Assembly (NCBI GenBank): GCA_044377675.1
Contig: JBILYP010000005.1
Coordinates: forward strand, 65,543-129,542
Reading direction: 5' to 3'
Length of the DNA stretch: 64,000 nt
From: UBA952 sp044377675
GTDB lineage: Bacteria > Bacteroidota > Bacteroidia > Flavobacteriales_D > Crocinitomicaceae
Both the position numbers and the translations under genes were made by a program. Position 1 is the stretch's first letter; every line of letters begins with the position of its first letter. Shown piece after piece: positions 8,793 to 17,833 of the stretch. The notes beneath the pieces are model-generated. The model was not told the origin of the DNA, made no database searches, and worked only from the letters and a program-made list of their open reading frames with translations.

Positions 8793-9437
8793 ATGATTAT
8801 TTCACCCTCCCTTCTATCTTGTGATTTTGCAAACATTCAACGCGATGTAGAAATGTTAAATAACTCAACTGCTGATTGGTTACACATTGATTTAATGGAC
8901 GGTGTTTTTGTTCCCAATATTTCTTTCGGATTACCAGTTATTGAAGCAATTAATCGTCATGCTAAAAAACCATTGGATGTACATTTAATGATTGTAAATC
9001 CGGATCAATATGTGGCAGATTTCAAAAAAGTAGGAGCTGATTACCTCACCGTTCATTATGAGGCATGTACGCATTTGCATAGAACCATACAGCTGATTCA
9101 TCAACACGAGATGAAAGCTGGAGTTGCTCTGAATCCGCATACACCAGTCGAAGTATTATCCGAAATTATTTGCGATCTTGATTTGGTGCTCATCATGTCC
9201 GTAAATCCGGGATTTGGTGGTCAAAAGTTTATTAAGCAAGCAGTTGAGAAAGTAAGAAAACTCAAAAAGATGATTCAAGAAAGTGGATCCAGCGCTTTAA
9301 TTGAAATTGATGGTGGTGTAAATTTAGAAACAGGAAAACTACTCGCTGATGCTGGTGCAGACGCTTTAGTAGCAGGAAGTTTTGTTTTCAATTCACCCGA
9401 CCCAAGCAAAACCATTACTGATTTGAAAGGGTTGTAA
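8793..9437 (+). CDS. rpe: Ribulose-phosphate 3-epimerase
   Basis: A 214-residue TIM-barrel enzyme that interconverts ribulose 5-phosphate and xylulose 5-phosphate in the pentose phosphate pathway. Family motifs are present: ISPSLLSCDFANI at the N-terminus, WLHIDLMDGVFVPN, the metal-site HLMI, MSVNPGFGGQKF, and the phosphate-binding IDGGVN. The longest frame starts at an ATG at 8727, but that lies upstream of the TACATTTG promoter box, and the family begins near MIISPSLLS, so ATG 8793 is chosen. Length is normal for the family. Confidence 0.97.
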   Translation: MIISPSLLSCDFANIQRDVEMLNNSTADWLHIDLMDGVFVPNISFGLPVIEAINRHAKKPLDVHLMIVNPDQYVADFKKVGADYLTVHYEACTHLHRTIQLIHQHEMKAGVALNPHTPVEVLSEIICDLDLVLIMSVNPGFGGQKFIKQAVEKVRKLKKMIQESGSSALIEIDGGVNLETGKLLADAGADALVAGSFVFNSPDPSKTITDLKGL

Positions 9438-9547
9438 TCGTTGATCTACTAAAATTATATTCCCCTTGTTTTCATAATTGATATCTCTTTTACCGTTGCT
9501 AATTGTTAAACCTTTATTGGAATATTCGTTCCTATAAAATTTTCTTA

Positions 9548-9632
9548 TTGAAGTATTTTAGCTAAATTAATACTTTCTATTGAAGTATTTTAGCTAAATT
9601 CGTTTTGTTCAATGAAGTATTTTAGCTAAATT
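9548..9632. repeat. Three tandem 32-bp-period repeats, each with the palindrome TTTAGCTAAA
   Basis: A near-identical 20-21 base unit occurs at 9548-9568, 9580-9600 and 9613-9632. The perfect 10-base palindrome TTTAGCTAAA inside each is at 9557-9566, 9589-9598 and 9621-9630, giving an exact 32-base period, about three helical turns. The bases between units differ, so conservation is confined to the units. The last palindrome overlaps the TAAATTTG promoter box of the following ATPase gene, which suggests an operator array. The binding protein is unknown. Confidence 0.8.
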
Positions 9633-9634
9633 TG
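9604..9634 (+). promoter_or_regulatory. Promoter of the AAA/DUF4143 gene
   Basis: TTTG (9604-9607), a 19-base spacer and TAAATTTG (9627-9634) are an exact match to the Bacteroidota promoter. The third palindrome sits inside the spacer and runs into the -7 box, so a bound protein would block RNA polymerase. The ATG at 9672 is 37 bases downstream. Confidence 0.7.
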
Positions 9635-9671
9635 TTTATTACAAAGTAAAAAGTGTGATTAAATATACATT

Positions 9672-10817
9672 ATGGAAATCATAACAAGAGCAATATTCAA
9701 TGAACTCAAAGCAAAATTAAAACCAGGAAAAGTATTGATTTTACTGGGTGCTAGACGCGTTGGCAAAAGCCATTTATTGAAAGAAGTAATCGCTGATTTA
9801 GACCCAAATCAATTATTGATATTGAATGGCGAAGATCAGACAACAATAGATAGAATGTCCATTCGATCCGTTGAAAACTTTAAATTACTACTTGGAAACG
9901 CTACGTTTCTTATCATTGATGAAGCTCAAAATATACCAGACATTGGATTGAAACTAAAACTTTTGGTGGATGAAATACCAACTATTCATGTAATTGTAAC
10001 TGGATCTTCAATGTTTGAATTAACCAATAAATTGGGTGAACCGCTCGTAGGAAGGTCAGAGGTCATCCAACTTTTTCCCTTTGCGCAATTAGAATATCAA
10101 CCCAATGAAAACATTTTTGAAACGGATGGAAAATTAGAACATCGGTTGATCTATGGTTCATACCCCGAACTGATTCATTTGAGTGAAATCGAAGAAAAAA
10201 AGGATTATTTAGAGGGATTAATCAGCAGTTATTTATTGAAAGATATTCTAGCTTACGAAGGAATTAAAAAAGCTGATAAGATTATTGATTTATTGAGATT
10301 AATTGCCTTTCAAATTGGCCATGAGGTGAGTATTGATGAATTGGCCCTGAATTTAAAGGGAATAAGTAGAAATACCATTGAATCATACCTCGATCTTCTT
10401 TCAAAAGTCTTTATAATATATCCGGTTAGAGGTTTCAGTCGTAATCTCCGAAAGGAAATTAGTAAATCTAATCGGTGGTATTTTTACGATAATGGAATAC
10501 GAAATGCTTTGATCAGAAATTATAATCCACTCAATTTACGGAACGATACCGGGCAGTTATGGGAAAATTATCTAATGGCCGAGCGTATGAAAGTAAACGC
10601 TTACCTCAAAAGAAGAGTTAATACCTATTATTGGCGCACGTATGACCAACAAGAAATAGATCTTATAGAAGAATCTGGAACCAATTTGGCGGCATTTGAA
10701 TTCAAATGGAATAATAAAAAGGTTAAAATTCCCACTGCCTGGAAAAACAACTATCAAGATGCAACATTTGAAGTAATAAATAAAGACAATTACTTGCCTT
10801 TCGTTTTAGGGAAATGA
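9672..10817 (+). CDS. AAA-type ATPase with DUF4143 domain
   Basis: A 381-residue protein of the AAA_14 plus DUF4143 family. The N-terminal ATPase has a Walker A motif (GARRVGKSHL, about residues 26-35), a Walker B motif (FLIIDEAQNI, about 78-87) and a sensor-like VTGSSMFEL. Residues from about 180 to 380 form the DUF4143 part, which in this family includes a helical/winged-helix-like region and a C-terminal domain resembling restriction-endonuclease folds; here YYWRTYDQQEIDLI and AFEFKWN give a D...ExK-like set (EIDLI, FEFK). The family is widespread in bacteria and archaea, but its role is not established. It stands alone between rpe and the OmpA remnant, with a promoter overlapped by repeated palindromes, so autoregulation or response to a specific signal is plausible inference. 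Confidence 0.85.
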   Translation: MEIITRAIFNELKAKLKPGKVLILLGARRVGKSHLLKEVIADLDPNQLLILNGEDQTTIDRMSIRSVENFKLLLGNATFLIIDEAQNIPDIGLKLKLLVDEIPTIHVIVTGSSMFELTNKLGEPLVGRSEVIQLFPFAQLEYQPNENIFETDGKLEHRLIYGSYPELIHLSEIEEKKDYLEGLISSYLLKDILAYEGIKKADKIIDLLRLIAFQIGHEVSIDELALNLKGISRNTIESYLDLLSKVFIIYPVRGFSRNLRKEISKSNRWYFYDNGIRNALIRNYNPLNLRNDTGQLWENYLMAERMKVNAYLKRRVNTYYWRTYDQQEIDLIEESGTNLAAFEFKWNNKKVKIPTAWKNNYQDATFEVINKDNYLPFVLGK

Positions 10818-10898
10818 TCAATAATCAATTCCATAGGTGCAGGTTAATCTAGTAAATTTGGGTACATCCTCATCAATAGAAAACTAAACCCACAAAAC

Positions 10899-10928
10899 AA
10901 AAAAAAAGCACCCCGAAAGGTGCTTTCA
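10899..10928 (-). terminator. Rho-independent terminator, minus strand
   Basis: A stem of 8 bp (10905-10912 with 10919-10926) closes a 6-base loop and is followed on the minus strand by a T-rich run. It lies 22 bases beyond the stop of the OmpA remnant and probably ends transcripts from the 11073-14486 gene. Confidence 0.85.
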
Positions 10929-10949
10929 TTCTCATGCAGCAAGAATAAT

Positions 10950-11069
10950 TTAATCGAAAACAATTTTAAACTCCACCCTACGGTTTTTCTGGCGACCCTC
11001 AGTAGTATTGTTGTCGGCGATTGGTTTTGTTTCACCAAAGTAATTTACTTTGATTCGATATAAAAATAT
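10950..11069 (-). pseudogene. C-terminal remnant of an OmpA-family peptidoglycan-binding protein
   Basis: This minus-strand stretch encodes 39 residues with no start codon, ending GETKPIADNN...EGRQKNRRVEF... and a stop. That is the last part of an OmpA-like peptidoglycan-binding domain, including the NRRVEF motif found near the end of the fold. It lies in the same frame as the upstream T9SS gene, separated from it only by its TGA and an adjacent TAG. Everything upstream in the OmpA gene is missing, so it is a relic, presumably left when the T9SS gene was inserted or the region was rearranged. The downstream terminator is intact. Confidence 0.75.
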
Positions 11070-11072
11070 CTA

Positions 11073-14000
11073 TCACCTCACAACAACTTGTTTGTTCCAA
11101 ATATGAGTTGGAGTCTCAATATGGAGCAAATACGTTCCTGCTGATAATTGTGTACCGAATGGGAAGTCAATTGAATTTGCTCCTTTCATGGAATGTATTT
11201 TAGTTCCACGCACATCAAACAAAGTGAGGGTGGCATTTCCATCGACAAGTACAGTAACATTTTTACCTGCTTCAACAGGATTAGGGAATAATTGTATGTC
11301 TTGTTTGGTGTTTTCCACTAATGAAGAACTGTTGCCAATATTCACATTATCCAAATAAATCGTATTACCAAAGCGACCGATGTTTCTAAAAGCTACTTGC
11401 ACATTCGATAATCCAGCAAAACTCGATAAATCAATGGAATCCCTTCTCCACTGGTCAGATGTTGGCGTGAAAAATTCTTGAAAATCAGGCGATGTGGCCA
11501 ACGTTGTTCCTCCTTTTAAGTATAAAGATTGATACGTAACCCCACAATCAACAGAAACCAAAACTTCCAAGGTATCACTGTATCCAGCACCCCAACGGGC
11601 ATAAGCCACGTCAAAGAATAAAAAGGGATTTGAATTAATGGCGTTTGAATTAAAATTCATGATCAAATCATCGTAATTTCCTTGTGAATCGTTGTTGTAG
11701 TTATCAAAAATAGCTGATTTTGCAGAAGCTCCAAATCCACCAACCGACGATGAAACAGACCATTGCGCATCGTTGTTTGGGTTGTTTACGGTCCACCCGG
11801 TTGGAACAAAATTCCCTTCAAAACCTTCCGATACGGAGGTTGGAAGATTAAAAAAAGTCAATGCTACCTCAATCGAATCAATGTCACTATTTCCATTTGC
11901 GTCTGTAATTTGAAGTATTGCAAGATGTGTTCCTGCTGTATTAAAATAGACTGCAGGGTTGCGCTGGTTCGAAATACTTGGATTTCCAGTAGGAAAAGAC
12001 CAACTCCATGTTGCATTGGTATGATTCAAAAAAGAATGATCCTCGAAATAAAATGAATCAATGGCACAAACCACTTCTTGACTCAATTTATCTACCATAG
12101 CACGCGCAATAGGCAAACTTGGGGATTCAGACAAAGCACTTTCCCAAATACCTTTTCCATAGGTTGCCAATCTCACCTTACTGTCTCTGTAAAAGGGTTG
12201 CAAAATATTTCCACTGGTAAACAAGGGTAAACCTGCATTTTCAAGTTGAAATTGATTGGTATTGTTGCGGTAATAAACAGCTTGATTCGTTGCGATATAT
12301 ACACCACCATCCGTTCCGGCTATATGCACTATGGATTGAATGGATTCATTATTGAAAATGGATGACGTCCAATTTTCCCACGATAGTCCGGAGTTACTTG
12401 TTTTGTATACTTTAAATCCATTTGCCCCATCCGGATAAGCTACCCAAAGGTTGTTTTCGTTTAGTGGATTGATAGCCAGCAACATTCTTCGACTGTTTCC
12501 ATTTGGTTTGTTAACGGTTGTCCAACTTGCTCCGCCATCACTGGTTTTCCATAAGGTTCCATTTGATCCAGAAGCAGGTTGTTGATTTAGATAAATGACA
12601 TTCGGATTAGAACTTGAAACTTCGATGGATTTAACTTGATCAGCTGGATTTGTCCCAAACGAGTACAACAGATTAAAGGAAGCTCCTCCATCAGTCGTTT
12701 TCCAAATTGAGTTGTCTTTTCCGATGTAAGCAATGGAATAACAAGAAGGATGAAATTCCATTTCACTTGATTCAGCAGCATAATAACTTTCGTTGGGAGC
12801 CATTCCAAATGCAGCACCAGCAATGGGATCATTTAAATTTAATGGAATGATTTTACCAGAAATATCCGAGAAATACGTTTTTCTATTTTGTCCAGGGTTC
12901 ACATAACCTGTCGGTGCTTCTCCTCCACCAAGCTCTAAGAAATTTCCATTCCCGTAATTTTCGTGATATGCTAAATTTCCATTGTGATATAATCCACCAA
13001 CCAATACATCTTCGTTCCAACCACTTCCAAATCCCCAATAATCTGAGCCATGAACGCCAGACATCCTAAATTCATAATTGGAAGTAAAAAAATCATTGGA
13101 ACGATAAATTCCACCATCCGTGGATATCCAAGTAGTTGAACCAATCGTTCTAAAATCTTGCATATCCACATGCATGCTTAATTGTCCACCCACATAGCCC
13201 GCAACGGATGTAAAAGTAGCACCACCATCTGTGGAACGATATAAGTTTAATCCACCAATTAGTATTTCATCTGCATTCGTTGTGGATGCTGCCAACGCAC
13301 AATTATAAAATCCTTGATGATATGTCCACGTTGCCCAACCAATGGCTAAATTCACATGATCTGTTGTATATGGACCACCAGCCGGACCATTAGGTAATGT
13401 CCACGTATTTCCGCCATCATCACTTCGGTATACTCCGATATAGCCAAAATCATTTGCCTTTGATTCACCAATTAAATAAGCATAGATTCGATTGGGATCA
13501 GCTGGAGTTACAGCAATACGTGCTCCACCATCATTTCGCGCTGCATCCGTGGAAGTGTGCCAACCGGTTGATTGAATTGTCCATGTCAAACCAAAGTCAT
13601 TTGAGGTATAAAACTCACACATACTGGTTGAAGGGTTATTGCGTACTATATACAAAATCGCATTATTCGCAGTATTTAACTTGATGTCATAGGTTTTATT
13701 TGCAAAAAGTAAAGACCACGTTGTTCCACCATTCGAAGATCGATATAATCCTTTATCTGTACAAGCAAACACCAATTGATCATTGGCAGGATGAATTAAA
13801 ATTTCATTTACTCCAAAATTTGAATTCGGTAATACATTTATCCAGTTTGTACCACCGTTTAACGACCTAAAAACACCTTTATTTCCTCCTACAAACACAA
13901 TGTCAGGATTGGAAACGTGAACTTCTACTGCTGTGACACCACTCCCAAAATCTTCATTTTTAGATACTAATCCCCAATTTAACCCTCCGTCATTGCTTTT

Positions 14001-14486
14001 ATATACTTCGCCCGGTTCTGTTCCACAATAAACGATTGAAGGGTTCCCTAAACATTGATCAACGCTATACACATTGGTTTGTCCAGACCCCTGTGTTCCT
14101 CCTTCCTGAAAATTGGTTATAGGTCCAACAATTGACCAATTGGATGATTTTTCGCCTTTGTTTTTCTTACGGTAGTCCTTTTCAATTTGCTCATTTTGGA
14201 AAGGGGATGGAATCTGAATATATCCGGAAGCGTCTAAATTCAATAGATTTTTCCTTCTCCACCTTTTGTAATACTGCGTGTGGTAATTTTTCTGAAACTC
14301 GTGAATTCGATAATAATTCTTGTAGAGCTGATCGACCTCAAAAACAGAAGGATTGGCACCATACATTTTCTGAGCCCATTCGGGCAAAGTGCTAATTTCA
14401 GCAACTGATGGTTTTTGTAAATTTTGACTGTAAACTACTGAGGTTGAAACAAAAAGTAGTAAGGAAATTAAAAGAACTATTCTCAT
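11073..14486 (-). CDS. Large secreted Asp-box (sortilin/VPS10-like) protein with T9SS sorting domain
   Basis: A 1137-residue exported protein. After the signal peptide (MRIVLLISLLLFVSTSVVYSQ), residues about 120-800 contain at least eight Asp-box motifs of the S-x-D/N-G-G-x-T/S-W type (for example KSNDGGLNWG, RSDDGGNTWT, KTSDGGASWT), which predict beta-propellers like those of sortilin/VPS10 and BNR glycosidases. A PKD-like domain follows near residues 850-920, then a jelly-roll-like segment (about 930-1060), then a C-terminal T9SS type A sorting domain (LFPNPVEAGKNVTVLVDG... to QVVVR). It should be exported through T9SS and attached to the surface or released. The start is ATG 14486, since the longer frame starts at a TTG inside the promoter box. 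Binding or hydrolytic target unknown. Confidence 0.85.
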   Translation of the reverse strand: MRIVLLISLLLFVSTSVVYSQNLQKPSVAEISTLPEWAQKMYGANPSVFEVDQLYKNYYRIHEFQKNYHTQYYKRWRRKNLLNLDASGYIQIPSPFQNEQIEKDYRKKNKGEKSSNWSIVGPITNFQEGGTQGSGQTNVYSVDQCLGNPSIVYCGTEPGEVYKSNDGGLNWGLVSKNEDFGSGVTAVEVHVSNPDIVFVGGNKGVFRSLNGGTNWINVLPNSNFGVNEILIHPANDQLVFACTDKGLYRSSNGGTTWSLLFANKTYDIKLNTANNAILYIVRNNPSTSMCEFYTSNDFGLTWTIQSTGWHTSTDAARNDGGARIAVTPADPNRIYAYLIGESKANDFGYIGVYRSDDGGNTWTLPNGPAGGPYTTDHVNLAIGWATWTYHQGFYNCALAASTTNADEILIGGLNLYRSTDGGATFTSVAGYVGGQLSMHVDMQDFRTIGSTTWISTDGGIYRSNDFFTSNYEFRMSGVHGSDYWGFGSGWNEDVLVGGLYHNGNLAYHENYGNGNFLELGGGEAPTGYVNPGQNRKTYFSDISGKIIPLNLNDPIAGAAFGMAPNESYYAAESSEMEFHPSCYSIAYIGKDNSIWKTTDGGASFNLLYSFGTNPADQVKSIEVSSSNPNVIYLNQQPASGSNGTLWKTSDGGASWTTVNKPNGNSRRMLLAINPLNENNLWVAYPDGANGFKVYKTSNSGLSWENWTSSIFNNESIQSIVHIAGTDGGVYIATNQAVYYRNNTNQFQLENAGLPLFTSGNILQPFYRDSKVRLATYGKGIWESALSESPSLPIARAMVDKLSQEVVCAIDSFYFEDHSFLNHTNATWSWSFPTGNPSISNQRNPAVYFNTAGTHLAILQITDANGNSDIDSIEVALTFFNLPTSVSEGFEGNFVPTGWTVNNPNNDAQWSVSSSVGGFGASAKSAIFDNYNNDSQGNYDDLIMNFNSNAINSNPFLFFDVAYARWGAGYSDTLEVLVSVDCGVTYQSLYLKGGTTLATSPDFQEFFTPTSDQWRRDSIDLSSFAGLSNVQVAFRNIGRFGNTIYLDNVNIGNSSSLVENTKQDIQLFPNPVEAGKNVTVLVDGNATLTLFDVRGTKIHSMKGANSIDFPFGTQLSAGTYLLHIETPTHIWNKQVVVR

Positions 14487-14504
14487 ACAAAAGAAATTTT
14501 GTAT

Positions 14505-14512
14505 CAAATATA
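14505..14512 (-). promoter_or_regulatory. -7 box (TATATTTG) of the Asp-box gene
   Basis: TATATTTG on the minus strand ends 18 bases before the ATG at 14486. Its TTG would be an in-frame alternative start, better read as promoter. It means the gene need not depend on the GH13 genes upstream. Confidence 0.5.
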
Positions 14513-14532
14513 GGATATTCGCATTGATTACA

Positions 14533-16416
14533 TTAATTAACCCTGAAAATAGTCGCTGTTTTAGGAGTTAATTTCATGATCGGATTTTCAACATTTACCA
14601 TTTCATTTGTAAAGACATTATTGAAGATTTTTTTACCCTTCAATACTTCTTGAAATCGGGTCAAATTAATGGATTCTTCCTTGATGGAATTATTGAGTAT
14701 AACCATAATGGTTTCCTGTTCGTCGTATCTGAAATAAACATACACATTGTTTTCCGGTACAAATTGTTTGAATTTACCCGTATGAATCACCGGCTGATTT
14801 TTACGCCAATTCAGCAGTGTTTTCGTAAATTGAAAATAAGCTTCTTCGGTTTCCGTTCTTCCGGGAATACCTAAGTTTTTATTTGCTTCTTCGTTCGAGT
14901 AAAAAGCTGAGTGCTTGTCTTCAGTTTTCCATCCTCCCGGAAAATCTTGTCGAATGTCTGCATCTCCTTTTTCCTTACTGCCTTTCATACCAATTTCACT
15001 TCCGTAATAGATTTGTGGAATTCCGCGCGTTGTTGCTATTAAAGTAAGTGCCATTTTATAATCGGCAAGTGAAGGGCAATATTCATTGAAACGTTTGGTA
15101 TCGTGATTTTCCATAAATACCAGTAAATTGTTCGGATCTGCATATAAAAAGTCATTCACAAAATTCTCGTAAACCCGAACCATTCCTTGGTCCCAACCCT
15201 GATTTTCTTCCTTGAATGCTTGCGTAATTGCGTCGTGCAGCGTAAAATCCATCACGCTGGGTAAATTACTGTTATAAGAATCAATTGCGCCAATGGGACT
15301 GTCTTTTTGCCAATAAGAAATTTGCGCTTGGTTGTGCAACCACACCTCACCTACCATATTTAGATTAGGATATTCATTCATAATTGCTTTTGTCCACTTT
15401 GCAATTGCTTCTTTGTCGTTGTAAGAGTAAGTATCTACCCGTAAACCATCTAACTCAGCGAATTCTACCCACCAAATCGTATTTTGAATGAGGTAATTCA
15501 ACAACAACGGATTTTTTTGATTCATATCCGGCATAGAAGTATCAAACCAGCCATCTTCCGAAGCTGATTTATCTTTTTGGCTCGCATATGGGTCCATTTG
15601 GGTACTGGTTCGATAACTAGATCGAGTGAATTGTGGAAACTGATGAATCCACGTTTTTGTCGGTAAATCTTGTATCATCCAATGTTTACTCGACCAATGA
15701 TTAGGTACTTCGTCCTTTATGACTTTCAACCCTTGTCGATGTGCTTCCTGAACGAGAAATTGGAAATAATAATTATCTCCATAGCGAGGATCAACTTTAT
15801 ATAAATTGGATTGCGCGTAACCATGATATGAATACGTTTCTTCGTTGTCTTCCAACAAGGGCGTTGTCCAGATTGTTGTAGCGCCTAATTCTTTAATGTA
15901 CTTCAACTTATTGGTGATTCCTAAAATATCACCACCATGTCGTCCATTGGGATTGGAACGATTGGATTTTTCTGTGGTTTCAGGATGTGAATCATTACCC
16001 GCTAATTCACTTGCAAAACGATCAGGCATCAACAAGTAGATGACATCCGCAGCAGAAAACCCTTTCCGGATTTCAGAACCATATTCACGTTCTTTCAATT
16101 CAAAATCATAGGTAAAGACTACTTTATCTTTCTCCTTCAAATAAATGGGGTATTTACCCGAATTTCTATTGGCTGTTTCGATTGTTACAAAAAGGTAATT
16201 TGAGTTTTCCGTTTTTACAATTCCAACGATTGGGAGTCCCTGCACTTCTACCTGGTACTTTGAAATTGCATCACCGTGAAGTAAAATCTCTACTTGGTGG
16301 TTCTTCATCCCTACCCACCAGTTCATGGGTTCAACATGCGTAAACTTTACTTTTTGCGCCAATACAGCGGCTACATTTAACCCAAAAATTACGGTAATTA
16401 TTAAAATCTTATTCAT
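14533..16416 (-). CDS. GH13 alpha-glucan hydrolase, neopullulanase/cyclomaltodextrinase type
   Basis: A 627-residue exported glycoside hydrolase family 13 enzyme. A signal peptide (MNKILIITVIFGLNVAAVLAQ) precedes a cyclomaltodextrinase N-terminal beta-sandwich domain (VEPMNWWVGMKNHQVEIL). The catalytic barrel has the four GH13 regions: DEVPNH (about 234), GLRVDTYS with the Asp nucleophile (about 325), GEVW with the acid/base Glu (about 355) and ENHDTKRF (about 438). There is no T9SS domain, so a periplasmic or membrane-associated enzyme acting on oligosaccharides, like SusA, is likely. The start overlaps the stop of the CotH-like gene by 8 bases; a longer frame runs further into it, but ATG 16416 gives a clean signal peptide. 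Confidence 0.93.
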   Translation of the reverse strand: MNKILIITVIFGLNVAAVLAQKVKFTHVEPMNWWVGMKNHQVEILLHGDAISKYQVEVQGLPIVGIVKTENSNYLFVTIETANRNSGKYPIYLKEKDKVVFTYDFELKEREYGSEIRKGFSAADVIYLLMPDRFASELAGNDSHPETTEKSNRSNPNGRHGGDILGITNKLKYIKELGATTIWTTPLLEDNEETYSYHGYAQSNLYKVDPRYGDNYYFQFLVQEAHRQGLKVIKDEVPNHWSSKHWMIQDLPTKTWIHQFPQFTRSSYRTSTQMDPYASQKDKSASEDGWFDTSMPDMNQKNPLLLNYLIQNTIWWVEFAELDGLRVDTYSYNDKEAIAKWTKAIMNEYPNLNMVGEVWLHNQAQISYWQKDSPIGAIDSYNSNLPSVMDFTLHDAITQAFKEENQGWDQGMVRVYENFVNDFLYADPNNLLVFMENHDTKRFNEYCPSLADYKMALTLIATTRGIPQIYYGSEIGMKGSKEKGDADIRQDFPGGWKTEDKHSAFYSNEEANKNLGIPGRTETEEAYFQFTKTLLNWRKNQPVIHTGKFKQFVPENNVYVYFRYDEQETIMVILNNSIKEESINLTRFQEVLKGKKIFNNVFTNEMVNVENPIMKLTPKTATIFRVN

Positions 16417-17833
16417 ATATTGCCACTTGTTTCTTCGTTCTACCTTGTTTGTCAACTAAAATTATTAGTTGATTTTTAATTGTTACATCAATCTCTCTTC
16501 CCAATAAATCAACTGCCCGAACAGGTACAAAATCTTCCGCGGCTAACTCCGAAACCCCACTATTTTGACAAGGATTTTCTAGCTGTTGAATGGGTAAAGC
16601 TTGTGTGTTGGCTGATAAAATTCGGTTATGAATATATTCTTGTAAGGAAAAAGTAACATGTTGACCAAAGGCAATTGTGAGTGCATTTTGAAAATCATAA
16701 TCCGAAAATCCATAATCTAATTCCTTGTAGGTGTCTTCAAATCCAGCAGCTAAAATAATGGTTTGCGTTTGTTGAAGATCAGCCATGATATCTGCTTCTA
16801 GATATACTTCCGCTAAGGCCCTCTGCATATAATAATTGAAACGATCTTTAAAATAAGGCACCGCAAAAATGCGCTGATTTAATGGTCTTCCAGAACTCGC
16901 CCAGGTATTGATATTTCTATTTGTCCAATCTACACCAAACCAATCAATACCAAAGGTATTATCCATGTCATATTCTAGAAACATAAATTTACTATCGGAT
17001 GGACGTTGATAGAGGTAGTAATTGTTTTTGTTTACGGCATATCCATCCCAATGCGCAATCAGTATTTCATGTACGAATGTTTTTAAGTAATTATCTACGT
17101 CAAAAACGGCTTGAATCGCACAAGGAAAATCAGTATCAGAGGAAGTATTTAATACATTGATAAATTGAATTAAACCACTGTAATCATTGGCGACCTTGTT
17201 TGTTTGTAATTCATAGGTCCATTGATAATTGGATTGATTGGGACCCCAATTCATTAAATCAGCACCATACAAACACTTATATAAATTTCCTTGGTCATTA
17301 TTGATAAAACGCTTTTGCAAAAATTCATCGTCGAAATGTTCCACATTCAAGTATAATCCTTTGTATTCATTATTGATATACAAGCGAACAAAACTCGTTC
17401 TAGCAGCGGTAAGTGAATCTTTGGCAAGCAGTTGATTGGAAAGTCGTGATCGCAATTGTGAAGGATCGTTGTGGTTACCATTCAAGTTCATTTTTTCAAG
17501 GCCTTTAAATTTTTGCCCGGCCACAAAATCATTAAATCCAATTTTAAACGATTTTTTTCCTGCATCGCGTGACGTATTTCCGCGTAATCGAAAACCAATA
17601 TTGAAAACAGAATCTTGGTAAATAGAACTGATGTATTTAAAATCGGCAGGGAAATTATAATCGGAATATAAACTATCTCCTAAAATCAGATCCAAATAAG
17701 TAGGTTGGATGGTAACGTATACGGAAGCAACTTCATTTTGCAAAAAAGCTTCGTTATTCAACGGATGAACCGTTTGTCCAAAAGCTGAAAGTGAGATAAC
17801 TAAATTAAAGACACTAAAAAGCTTCTTTATCAT
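16409..17833 (-). CDS. CotH-like protein in the alpha-glucan operon
   Basis: A 474-residue exported protein of the CotH family, whose best-known member in Bacillus is an atypical protein kinase acting on spore-coat proteins. Seen: a signal peptide (MIKKLFSVFNLVISLSAFGQ), LRGNTSRDAGKKSFKI, MNLNGNHNDPSQLRSRL, the segment AHWDGYAVNKNNYYLYQ and the probable metal-binding LEYDMDNTFGIDW. The last ~40 residues (RAVDLLGREIDVTIKN...) resemble a degenerate T9SS sorting domain. The gene overlaps the upstream GH13 gene by 4 bases (ATGA) and the downstream GH13 gene by 8, so the three are tightly coupled. Whether it is an active kinase or a structural protein for secreted enzymes cannot be told. Confidence 0.85.
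   Translation of the reverse strand: MIKKLFSVFNLVISLSAFGQTVHPLNNEAFLQNEVASVYVTIQPTYLDLILGDSLYSDYNFPADFKYISSIYQDSVFNIGFRLRGNTSRDAGKKSFKIGFNDFVAGQKFKGLEKMNLNGNHNDPSQLRSRLSNQLLAKDSLTAARTSFVRLYINNEYKGLYLNVEHFDDEFLQKRFINNDQGNLYKCLYGADLMNWGPNQSNYQWTYELQTNKVANDYSGLIQFINVLNTSSDTDFPCAIQAVFDVDNYLKTFVHEILIAHWDGYAVNKNNYYLYQRPSDSKFMFLEYDMDNTFGIDWFGVDWTNRNINTWASSGRPLNQRIFAVPYFKDRFNYYMQRALAEVYLEADIMADLQQTQTIILAAGFEDTYKELDYGFSDYDFQNALTIAFGQHVTFSLQEYIHNRILSANTQALPIQQLENPCQNSGVSELAAEDFVPVRAVDLLGREIDVTIKNQLIILVDKQGRTKKQVAIYE

Noticed and set aside
9548..9632. CRISPR array
   Set aside because: Only three short units, spacers of about 12 bases and no cas genes; better read as an operator array.
10844..11038. Open frame of 64 residues on the minus strand overlapping the OmpA remnant
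   Set aside because: It is in a different frame from the OmpA remnant that explains the region, extends through the terminator and has no family-like features.
11763..13684. Several 60-100 residue frames overlapping the Asp-box gene (both strands)
   Set aside because: They lie over a strongly supported coding frame with regular Asp-box motifs and lack promoter or family evidence.
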